From NCBI GenBank assembly GCA_937927905.1, contig CALFWP010000089.1, forward strand, positions 1 through 7,243: a stretch of DNA of 7,243 bases, read 5' to 3'. The notes below the pieces were generated by a model. It saw nothing but the letters and a program-made list of their open reading frames with translations, did no database searches and was not told the DNA's origin. The position numbers and the translations under genes are program-made. Of this stretch, positions 1 through 5,290 are shown in pieces (position 1 is the stretch's first letter; the number at the start of each line of letters is the position of its first letter). The DNA is from an uncultured Neomegalonema sp. GTDB lineage: Bacteria > Pseudomonadota > Alphaproteobacteria > Rhodobacterales > Rhodobacteraceae.

Positions 1-69
1 ATTCACTCCCTGTTCAGGAGGATGAATCAGAAAATCACCGCTTTGGGAATCCTGACTGTCAACAGGCCC
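1..69 (-). mobile_element. Probable terminus of an IS5-like insertion sequence (partial)
   Basis: Read on the minus strand, this stretch begins GGGCCTGTTGACAGTCAGG, runs through a short AT-richer leader, and reaches a purine-rich ribosome-binding-like CAGGGAG at the window edge. A terminal repeat carrying a TTGACA -35 (62 to 57), a short leader and a start codon just outside the window is the usual layout of the transposase end of an IS5-type element. The sequence also resembles, from memory, IS5-family ends seen in Rhodobacteraceae. The outer tip would lie at about 69, next to TAA (70-72), which could be part of a target duplication. The other end and the transposase are off the window, so neither the inverted repeat nor the duplication can be confirmed. 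The alternative is ordinary intergenic sequence. Confidence 0.42.
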
Positions 70-139
70 TAATATGGAGCCGTCCGATAATGCCTTTCTA
101 TTCGATGACGGGTGTTACGGACCCGCGAGCGAGATTGTT

Positions 140-167
140 CCCCGCTGGGTCGATGGAATCTGCGGGG
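140..167. repeat. Inverted repeat downstream of the LOG gene
   Basis: CCCCGC (140-145) and GCGGGG (162-167) form a six-pair GC stem with a 16-base loop, 24 bases beyond the stop codon of the LOG-family gene. It could slow or end transcription from that gene, but neither strand has a T-run after the stem, so it does not meet the usual criteria for an intrinsic terminator. I see nothing else in bases 70-190: the open frames there have no ribosome binding site and no protein-like composition. Confidence 0.22.
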
Positions 168-190
168 AGACATAATCCTGCCTCTATGCT

Positions 191-1027
191 TTATGTGTCC
201 AGCCCGTAATAGCGCGCAATCACAGCCCAACCGTCCTCTGCCGTATCCACAAAAGAGAACAGATCCGTATCATCCGGACCGATTGTTCCCTCTTCGGCCA
301 GGGCTTCGAAATTGATCACCCGCCGCCAGAATGCTTCGCCGAACAGGATCACGGGTACCGGTTCCATCCGGTCTGTCTGGATCAGTGTCAGGGTTTCAAA
401 TAATTCGTCCATTGTGCCGAAACCGCCCGGGAAAACAGCGATTGCTTTTGCCCTGAGCAGGAAATGCATTTTGCGGATCGCAAAATAATGAAAATTAAAA
501 CACAGCTCCGGCGTGGTATAGCTGTTCGGCAGAGGCTCCTGGCGCAACACAATGTTCAGGCCGATGGATTTCGCGCCCACCTCACTTGCACCTTTGTTGC
601 CTGCCTCCATAACGCCCGGCCCGCCGCCGGTAACAACAACGTATTCCTTGTTGTCATGTTGCAGGGAGTGCTGACTGACCCGCCGCGCAAACAGGCGGGC
701 CTGTTCGTAGTATTTGGAATTTTCCCGGAGGTTTTTGGCCTGAACCTCATTTTTGGCCGCCCAGGGGTCGCCGCCCGGTTCCGGCAGGCGCGCACCGCCG
801 AACAGTACCACGGTGGAATCAATCCCGTGTTCCGTCAGAATCATTTCGGGTTTGAGTAATTCCAGCTGTAACCGGATCGGACGCAACTCTTCACGCAACA
901 GAAAGTCCTGATCCGCCACAGCCAGCCTGTAGGTGGGCGATTCCGATTGCGGTGTCTGCGGAATATCGCCGAAGCGTTCGAGGTCTTCTTCCACATGCTT
1001 CAGCGGTGATTGTTTTTTCTTCATCAT
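191..1027 (-). CDS. LOG-family (TIGR00730-type) Rossmann-fold protein
   Basis: This 278-residue protein belongs to the LOG / lysine-decarboxylase-like family. Characterised members are cytokinin riboside 5'-monophosphate phosphoribohydrolases, which cleave the N-glycosidic bond of nucleoside monophosphates in the cytosol. Visible landmarks are FGGAR (76-80), the nucleotide-binding GGGPGVMEA (134-142), R185 within RKMHF, and the family signature PGGFGTMDE (200-208) with its catalytic glutamate E208. The ~70-residue N-terminal extension and total length match the longer bacterial LOG-like group rather than the ~190-residue plant-type enzymes, so the real substrate is uncertain. The gene starts MM: GGAAGG (1037-1032) lies 4 bases before the first ATG and 7 before the second, so the second start is equally plausible. 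It is divergent from dapD across 117 bases. The family assignment is firm; the physiological role is not. Confidence 0.93.
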   Translation of the reverse strand: MMKKKQSPLKHVEEDLERFGDIPQTPQSESPTYRLAVADQDFLLREELRPIRLQLELLKPEMILTEHGIDSTVVLFGGARLPEPGGDPWAAKNEVQAKNLRENSKYYEQARLFARRVSQHSLQHDNKEYVVVTGGGPGVMEAGNKGASEVGAKSIGLNIVLRQEPLPNSYTTPELCFNFHYFAIRKMHFLLRAKAIAVFPGGFGTMDELFETLTLIQTDRMEPVPVILFGEAFWRRVINFEALAEEGTIGPDDTDLFSFVDTAEDGWAVIARYYGLDT

Positions 1028-1120
1028 TCAACCTTCCGGAATTTGTCACAGCGTTTCGCATGCTAGATGGTGAATCGAAAGATTTTCTTTTGACGGCGGG
1101 TCGGTTAGGTGTTCGCAAAT

Positions 1121-1138
1121 TATAGTTAGACCGGAGAG
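1121..1138 (+). promoter_or_regulatory. Possible -10 element and ribosome binding site of dapD
   Basis: TATAGT (1121-1126) is a good -10-like hexamer in the 117-base divergent gap between the LOG gene and dapD. It is followed by GGAGAG (1133-1138), six bases before the dapD ATG. The only strong -35-like hexamer, TTGACG (1090-1095), is 25 bases away, which is too far for a normal sigma-70 pair. The ribosome binding site is convincing; the promoter is tentative and would give a very short leader. Confidence 0.35.
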
Positions 1139-1144
1139 ATTCCC

Positions 1145-1990
1145 ATGGACCGCGCACAGCTGCAAACGGTGATCGAGGCGGCTTTTGAAGCCCGCGACGG
1201 CGTGAATGCCGACACAAAAGGTGAAATCCGCGATGCGGTTGAAGAGACGCTGAATCTGCTGGATAGCGGCGCTTTGCGCGTTGCCGAAAAGGGTGCCGAT
1301 GGAGATTGGACTGTCAATCAATGGGCAAAGATGGCAGTGCTTTTGTCCTTCCGTCTCAATGATATGACCACAATCAGCGGTGGCCCCGGCGGGTCGGCCT
1401 GGTGGGATAAAGTACCGTCAAAGTTTGACGGCTGGGGAGATGCGGAGTTTTCGGCGGCAGGATTTCGCGCCGTTCCGAATTGTGTTGTGCGGCGCAGCGC
1501 CCATATCGCACCTAATGTTGTCCTAATGCCAAGCTTTGTAAACTTAGGTGCCTTTGTTGACAGCGGCACGATGGTTGATACCTGGGCAACGGTCGGATCT
1601 TGTGCCCAGATCGGTAAAAACGTTCATATTTCCGGTGGTGCGGGCATCGGCGGTGTGCTGGAACCGCTTCAGGCCGGTCCGGTGATTATCGAGGATAACT
1701 GTTTTATTGGTGCCCGTTCGGAAGTTGTCGAGGGCTGCATTGTCCGCGAGGGCAGCGTAATCGGCATGGGGGTCTTTATCGGCCAGTCCACCAAAATCGT
1801 AGACCGTGCCACGGGTGAAATCTTCATGGGTGAAGTGCCGCCGTATTCTGTGGTGGTATCGGGATCTTTGCCCGGGGCGAACCTGCCGGGAGAAAATTAC
1901 GGTCCGAGCCTTTATTGTGCTGTGATTGTAAAGCGCGTGGATGAACGCACCCGCTCTAAAACGTCTATCAACGAGCTGCTGCGGGACTGA
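1145..1990 (+). CDS. dapD: 2,3,4,5-tetrahydropyridine-2,6-dicarboxylate N-succinyltransferase
   Basis: DapD transfers succinyl from succinyl-CoA to tetrahydrodipicolinate, giving N-succinyl-2-amino-6-ketopimelate in the succinylase branch of diaminopimelate/lysine synthesis. It is a cytosolic trimer with a left-handed beta-helix. The 281 residues match the usual ~275. An alpha-helical N-terminal domain (about 1-100, with the typical DWTVNQWAKMAVLLSFR at 54-70) is followed by hexapeptide-repeat sequence from about 110 to 240. That region includes FVNLGAFVDSGTMVDTWATVGSCAQIG (family core, 131-157), SGGAGIGGVLEPLQA (163-177) and NCFIGARSEVVEG (185-197). The C-terminal part carries the conserved PPYSVVVSGSLPG (232-244). 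A GGAGAG ribosome binding site six bases upstream fixes the ATG. The gene is convergent with dapE with only 9 bases between stop codons. There is no sign of damage. Confidence 0.98.
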   Translation: MDRAQLQTVIEAAFEARDGVNADTKGEIRDAVEETLNLLDSGALRVAEKGADGDWTVNQWAKMAVLLSFRLNDMTTISGGPGGSAWWDKVPSKFDGWGDAEFSAAGFRAVPNCVVRRSAHIAPNVVLMPSFVNLGAFVDSGTMVDTWATVGSCAQIGKNVHISGGAGIGGVLEPLQAGPVIIEDNCFIGARSEVVEGCIVREGSVIGMGVFIGQSTKIVDRATGEIFMGEVPPYSVVVSGSLPGANLPGENYGPSLYCAVIVKRVDERTRSKTSINELLRD

Positions 1991-1999
1991 TTGTTAGCC

Positions 2000-3157
2000 C
2001 TACGCCTGAGCGCAGTTTTCATATCTGCGGAACCAGGTTTCAATGATCCGCCGGTATATGCGCGTCAGCGTTTCGATATCGGCGGTTTCAACATGCTCAT
2101 CTATTTTATGCAGCGTTTTCCCGACCAGGCCGAATTCGACGACAGGGCACAGGTTGCATATAAACCGGGCATCCGAGGTGCCGCCGGTGGTCGATAGATC
2201 CGGTATGATCCCGGTTTCGGCATGAACCGCCTCTGACACAACAGTGCTGAGCGGTCCGGGTTCGGTGATGAAACTCTCGCCGCTGATTTTTACTTTCATG
2301 GAGAGTGTGATGCCGGTTCCCTTTGCAGCCTCTTCCATCCATTTCTGCATGATCGCGATCAGCGATGCGCCGGAATGAGTGTCATTGAAACGTATGTTTA
2401 CGGTTGCTTGTGCTGTTTCCGGAATGACATTGGTTGCTGTGTTGCCTACATCCACGGTTGTTATAGCCAGTGTTGACGGGTCGAAATGGGTTGTGCCGTT
2501 ATCAAGCTTCCATGATGCAAGCCGGTTCAGCAGTGTAATCAGCGGCGGCAAAGGATTTTTCGCACGGTGCGGGTATGCGCTGTGTCCCTGGACGCCCTGA
2601 GCGGTGAAATAGGCGGTGACAGACCCCCGCCGTCCGATTTTCATCATATCGCCCATGCGTTCGGGACAGGTCGGTTCTCCGACAAGGCAGGCATCGACCG
2701 ATTCGCCCGCGGCGCGCATCCAGTCGAGAATCGCGACCGTTCCATCTGTTGCATCTGCCTCCTCATCGCCTGTGATCATAATGGCGATTGAGCCCGGGAA
2801 ATCAGGGTTTTCCTGAACAAAAGAACAGGCCGCAGATACAAATGCGGCCACGCCCGATTTCATATCCGCCGCCCCGCGTCCCCAGATTTTGCCGTTGCGG
2901 AGTGTGCCTGAGAACGGATCATCCAACCAACCCTCGCCTGTCGGCACCACATCCGTGTGACCGTTAAACCCGAAAACCGGTCCTTGTGTTCCATAACGGG
3001 CGTGAAGGTTGAGAATGCCGCCACGATCGGGCCTGTTACAGGTAAATCCATTTTTTTCAAGGGTTTGCTGTAACAGCGGTATCGCTCCGCCATCTTCGGG
3101 TGTGACAGAGGGGCATTGGATCAATGCGGCGGTCAGGGCAATGGGATCTATTGTCAT
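2000..3157 (-). CDS. dapE: Succinyl-diaminopimelate desuccinylase
   Basis: DapE is the zinc M20-family hydrolase that cleaves N-succinyl-LL-diaminopimelate to LL-diaminopimelate and succinate, two steps after DapD. The 385 residues are full length. The metal and catalytic residues line up with characterised DapE enzymes: H67 and D69 in GHTDVVPTG, D98 in GRGAADMKSG, E132/E133 in TGDEEAD, E161 in VGEPT, and H350 in TLHKIDEH. The lid/dimerisation domain spans about 178-295, including QGVQGHSAYPH (188-197), and TTGGTSDARFI (323-333) is typical of the family. The ATG at 3157 is supported by the residue numbering of the active site and by an in-frame TAA 12 bases upstream, yet there is no Shine-Dalgarno sequence before it (GTTCCC directly precedes). 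Translation may therefore be leaderless or weakly initiated. The gene is divergent from moaD. Confidence 0.98.
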   Translation of the reverse strand: MTIDPIALTAALIQCPSVTPEDGGAIPLLQQTLEKNGFTCNRPDRGGILNLHARYGTQGPVFGFNGHTDVVPTGEGWLDDPFSGTLRNGKIWGRGAADMKSGVAAFVSAACSFVQENPDFPGSIAIMITGDEEADATDGTVAILDWMRAAGESVDACLVGEPTCPERMGDMMKIGRRGSVTAYFTAQGVQGHSAYPHRAKNPLPPLITLLNRLASWKLDNGTTHFDPSTLAITTVDVGNTATNVIPETAQATVNIRFNDTHSGASLIAIMQKWMEEAAKGTGITLSMKVKISGESFITEPGPLSTVVSEAVHAETGIIPDLSTTGGTSDARFICNLCPVVEFGLVGKTLHKIDEHVETADIETLTRIYRRIIETWFRRYENCAQA

Positions 3158-3190
3158 GGGAACAGTTTATCATTGCGCACGGGGATGCAA
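3158..3190 (-). promoter_or_regulatory. Candidate promoter for a short-leader or leaderless dapE transcript
   Basis: On the minus strand, TAAACT sits 6 bases before the dapE ATG. It matches the -10 consensus at four of six positions and would place transcription start on or next to the start codon. TTTGCA, 16 bases further upstream, is a four-of-six -35. Together with the missing ribosome binding site this suggests a leaderless mRNA. Both hexamers are weak, so this is tentative. No convincing promoter for the divergent moaD was found in the 98-base gap. Confidence 0.25.
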
Positions 3191-3255
3191 AGCAGATGAT
3201 TTCCCTTTACCGGCCCGTGCTTTAAACTGGGTGCAAATCAACAGGGGATCATCAG

Positions 3256-3507
3256 ATGAAACTGCTCTATTTCGCTTGGCTGCGTGAGCGGATCGGGACC
3301 GGCTCTGAAGAGGTGACGCCACCGGAGGGGGTTGATACTGTTGAATCCCTGATTGACTGGCTGAAACAGAAAGACCCGCGTTACGAGGCGGCCTTTGCCG
3401 AAACCGTGGCCATCCGTGTTGCGATAGATCAGGAGCAGGCGGATTTTGACGCGCCGATTGCGGGAGCGCGCGAAATTGCTCTTTTCCCTCCGGTGACGGG
3501 GGGATAA
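3256..3507 (+). CDS. moaD: Molybdopterin synthase small subunit (sulfur carrier MoaD)
   Basis: MoaD is the ubiquitin-like sulfur carrier of molybdenum-cofactor synthesis. Its C-terminal glycine is adenylylated by MoeB, thiocarboxylated, and then inserted into MoaE, which uses the sulfur to convert cyclic pyranopterin monophosphate to molybdopterin. The 83 residues match the family. The N-terminus MKLLYFAWLRERIG (1-14) is the typical first strand and loop, and the C-terminus IALFPPVTGG (74-83) has the obligatory Gly-Gly. AGGGGA (3243-3248), seven bases upstream, supports the start. The next gene, moaE, begins on the base right after the moaD stop, so the pair is translationally coupled and gives matched subunits for the heterotetramer. 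Confidence 0.97.
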   Translation: MKLLYFAWLRERIGTGSEEVTPPEGVDTVESLIDWLKQKDPRYEAAFAETVAIRVAIDQEQADFDAPIAGAREIALFPPVTGG

Positions 3508-3966
3508 ATGTCTGTTCGTATTCAGGAAAAGGATTTCGATCCGACAACGGAGCTGGAGGCGCTCTCCGCCGGTCGCGATGATATCGGCGCTTTGGTCAGT
3601 TTTACCGGCCTGGTCAGGGGCGGTGATGTTTCGGAAATGACCCTCGAACACTACCCTGGCATGACCGAAAAAGCGCTGGAGAAGATCGAGCGACAGGCCC
3701 TGGAACGTTGGTCCCTGCAAGGGGTTACAATCATTCACCGTGTCGGACCGCTTGCACCCGGGGCACGTATTGTTTTTGTGGCCACTGCCTCGCGTCATCG
3801 CGCTGCAGCCTTTGAAGCCGCTGAATTTCTGATGGATTTCCTGAAAACAAACGCGCCTTTCTGGAAAAAGGAAAGCACAGCTGATGGAGAGCGTTGGGTT
3901 GATGCCCGCGAAACCGATGATAAGGCCGTGGCGCGCTGGGCTTTAAACCCCAAGGCCCGGGACTGA
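3508..3966 (+). CDS. moaE: Molybdopterin synthase catalytic (large) subunit
   Basis: MoaE forms the dimeric core of molybdopterin synthase. It binds cyclic pyranopterin monophosphate and receives sulfur from the thiocarboxylated MoaD tail. At 152 residues it is full length. Conserved blocks are GALVSFTGLVRG (27-38), LEHYPGM (46-52), IHRVGPL (76-82), SRHRAAAFEA (95-104) and the active-site segment LKTNAPFWKKE (112-122). K113 and K120 have the same seven-residue spacing as the two catalytic lysines of the E. coli enzyme. RWVDARETD (129-137) is also typical. The ATG abuts the moaD TAA; its ribosome binding site is the run of G in the codons for the MoaD Gly-Gly tail. The 100 bases after it, up to the tRNA, hold no gene and no good terminator. 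Confidence 0.97.
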   Translation: MSVRIQEKDFDPTTELEALSAGRDDIGALVSFTGLVRGGDVSEMTLEHYPGMTEKALEKIERQALERWSLQGVTIIHRVGPLAPGARIVFVATASRHRAAAFEAAEFLMDFLKTNAPFWKKESTADGERWVDARETDDKAVARWALNPKARD

Positions 3967-4066
3967 ACGGGGCGTGCTATGGCGGACCCTGCATCCTTTG
4001 CATCGGGCAGATAAAAGCCCGGTAACGCAAAACATTTCCGGCGGCGGCATTTATCAAAAAGGAAAA

Positions 4067-4143
4067 TGGTACCGCCTCTCCGGCTTGAACGGAGGACCCC
4101 TGGTTCCCCAAACCAGTGCTCTAACCAACTGAGCTAAGGCGGC
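4067..4143 (-). tRNA. tRNA with GGG anticodon (tRNA-Pro by anticodon), unusual body
   Basis: A complete 77-base cloverleaf reads on the minus strand from 4143 to 4067. Its acceptor strands are GCCGCCT/AGGCGGT, with all pairs Watson-Crick except a G1-U72 wobble. The other parts are D arm GCTC-AGTTGGTTA-GAGC, anticodon stem CTGGT/ACCAG with loop TTGGGGA, variable loop GGGTC, T stem CTCCG/CGGAG with loop TTCAAGC, discriminator A and an encoded CCA. The anticodon GGG (4109-4107) would read the proline codon CCC, and G36-G37 suits methylation by TrmD. Odd points are G1-U72 where bacterial proline tRNAs normally have C1-G72, and a GCTCAGTTGGTTAGAGC D arm more typical of tRNAs such as Thr, Ile or Val. 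The stems are intact, so it is probably functional. T-rich sequence directly after CCA (TTTTCCTTTTT) may help end the transcript. Confidence 0.93.
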
Positions 4144-4153
4144 ACACACGCCT

Positions 4154-4182
4154 TAAATACGGCGGTCATAACCTGATTGCAA
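4154..4182 (-). promoter_or_regulatory. Sigma-70-type promoter of the tRNA gene
   Basis: On the minus strand, TTGCAA (4182-4177) and TATTTA (4159-4154) are separated by exactly 17 bases. The -10 ends 10 bases before the mature 5' end of the tRNA, which would give a 5' leader of only a few bases for RNase P to remove. Spacing and position fit a strong stable-RNA promoter. No other gene lies on this strand nearby. Confidence 0.7.
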
Positions 4183-4276
4183 GCCCCCGGTGCCGTGAAA
4201 CGTACAGGTATAGCGGCTTATTGACAAAAGGTGCTTGCGGCTGTTCCGGTGAACGGGCCTTAAGCGGAGAACGATC

Positions 4277-5278
4277 ATGCCCTCTATTGCCCGAGCTCTG
4301 GATTTTCCCGTGCCTCAACCCGACGGATATCCTCGTTTGGAAAAGGAACCTGTGTTTGATGCGGCGCGGCATCTGGCGCTGGAGATGCCGGAACAGGTGA
4401 CCAGCCTCGATGCGCTGGGCTATCCGCCGGAGACGGTCGCCGCCTGTCCGACGGATCTGGGCATAACCTCGGCCTTTCGCATCCTGAGCGAAGAAGGGGC
4501 AGCCTGTCTGTTGGAGGTCGCCCGCGCCCTGATGCCCTATATCCGTGCCGCCGGAGAGCGGGTGCCGCGCATGGTGCGCGGCGGCGTCTACCAGTCGCAA
4601 TTCCTGCGCGATTTTTGTACAGCGCCCGAGCTGACCGAAGCGATTTCAGGCATGTGCGGCGCGCCGATGCACCCGCATACCATGCCCCATCAGTTGGGGC
4701 ATCTGAACTACAACCCGCTGGAGGTGGGTCGCAATGTCGATAAGTGGCATGTGGACACCCTGCGGGTGGATTTTGTGCTGTTTGTCACCGACCCCAATGC
4801 GCTGGCGGGGGGTGAGTTCGAGTATTTCAACGGCACCATGGACGAGGTGCGTGCCTTGCGCGAAGCGGGACAGGACCTGCCCGCAGAGAAGATCATGCAG
4901 GCCAAGGTGCCCGGTGCAGGATACGGCGTGCTGCAACAGGGCAATATGGTGGTGCACCGCGCCAAGGGCCTGCGCGAGGCGGGTGAGCGGATCACCCTCG
5001 TGAACGGTTATGTTCCCGCCGATATGCGCTATCCCGATTATACCCGCTATGATCAGCTGTCGCTGGTTGATCCCGAACAGATTGCCGTCAGCGAATATGC
5101 CCGTCACATCGCCTGGATGGGCCGCGAGAGCCTCGGCAATCAGTTACAGGGCTTTGAGTTCAGCGATGACCGCGAGGGATTCGCCTCAGAACTGGAGCGG
5201 GTCGCAGAGCTGTTATCAGGCGCGGCACAGCAGTTGCGCATCACGGAAAAACCGCAGATGGATCATTTCGGCGATTGA
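4277..5278 (+). CDS. Predicted Fe(II)/2-oxoglutarate-dependent oxygenase, substrate unknown
   Basis: The protein has 333 residues. A predicted jelly-roll oxygenase core spans about 130-250, with an iron triad H158-x-D160 (in DKWHVDTLRVDFVLF) and H227 (in GNMVVHRAKG). R238 lies 11 residues after H227, in GERITLVNGY, where 2-oxoglutarate is normally held. GGEFEYFNG (178-186) matches the usual strand after the HxD loop. The HxD aspartate is present, so hydroxylation or oxidation is expected rather than the HxA/HxG-type halogenation. The ~100-residue N-terminal part and the helical C-terminal tail (about 255-333) resemble nothing I can name. There is no signal peptide or membrane segment, so it is probably cytosolic. 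GGAGA (4266-4270) supports the start. The KAP gene follows after 12 bases and is probably co-transcribed. GC is higher than in that neighbour (40 of 60 at 4861-4920). The fold call is good; the substrate is unknown. Confidence 0.85.
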   Translation: MPSIARALDFPVPQPDGYPRLEKEPVFDAARHLALEMPEQVTSLDALGYPPETVAACPTDLGITSAFRILSEEGAACLLEVARALMPYIRAAGERVPRMVRGGVYQSQFLRDFCTAPELTEAISGMCGAPMHPHTMPHQLGHLNYNPLEVGRNVDKWHVDTLRVDFVLFVTDPNALAGGEFEYFNGTMDEVRALREAGQDLPAEKIMQAKVPGAGYGVLQQGNMVVHRAKGLREAGERITLVNGYVPADMRYPDYTRYDQLSLVDPEQIAVSEYARHIAWMGRESLGNQLQGFEFSDDREGFASELERVAELLSGAAQQLRITEKPQMDHFGD

Positions 5279-5290
5279 GAGGGCGGTTTT

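Noticed and set aside
112..315. 67-codon plus-strand open frame starting in the left intergenic region
   Set aside because: It has no ribosome binding site, is rich in Arg and Pro, and its second half is antisense to the LOG gene.
464..859. 131-codon open frame on the plus strand
   Set aside because: It lies wholly antisense to the LOG-family gene, has no ribosome binding site, and its translation shows no family features; it is a shadow of a well-supported gene.
3238..3798. 186-codon open frame on the minus strand across moaD/moaE
   Set aside because: It is antisense to two clearly recognised genes and spans their junction; its composition is atypical for a protein.
4004..4021. Hairpin CGGGC/GCCCG with an 8-base loop after moaE
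   Set aside because: The five-pair stem is followed by no T-run, so it does not qualify as an intrinsic terminator for moaDE.
4221..4226. Perfect TTGACA upstream of the oxygenase gene
   Set aside because: No -10-like hexamer occurs 16-18 bases downstream. A TATAGC at 4209-4214 lies on the wrong side and lacks its own -35. The oxygenase promoter remains unidentified.
4067..4276. tRNA as the attachment site of an integrated island carrying the right-hand genes
   Set aside because: The tRNA 3' end faces moaE, not the accessory genes. No integrase is visible and I found no repeat of the tRNA 3' end elsewhere in the window.
4166..5107. Open frames of 144 and 153 codons on the minus strand
   Set aside because: They are antisense to the oxygenase gene, and one overlaps the tRNA promoter. 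The high GC of this region opens shadow frames.
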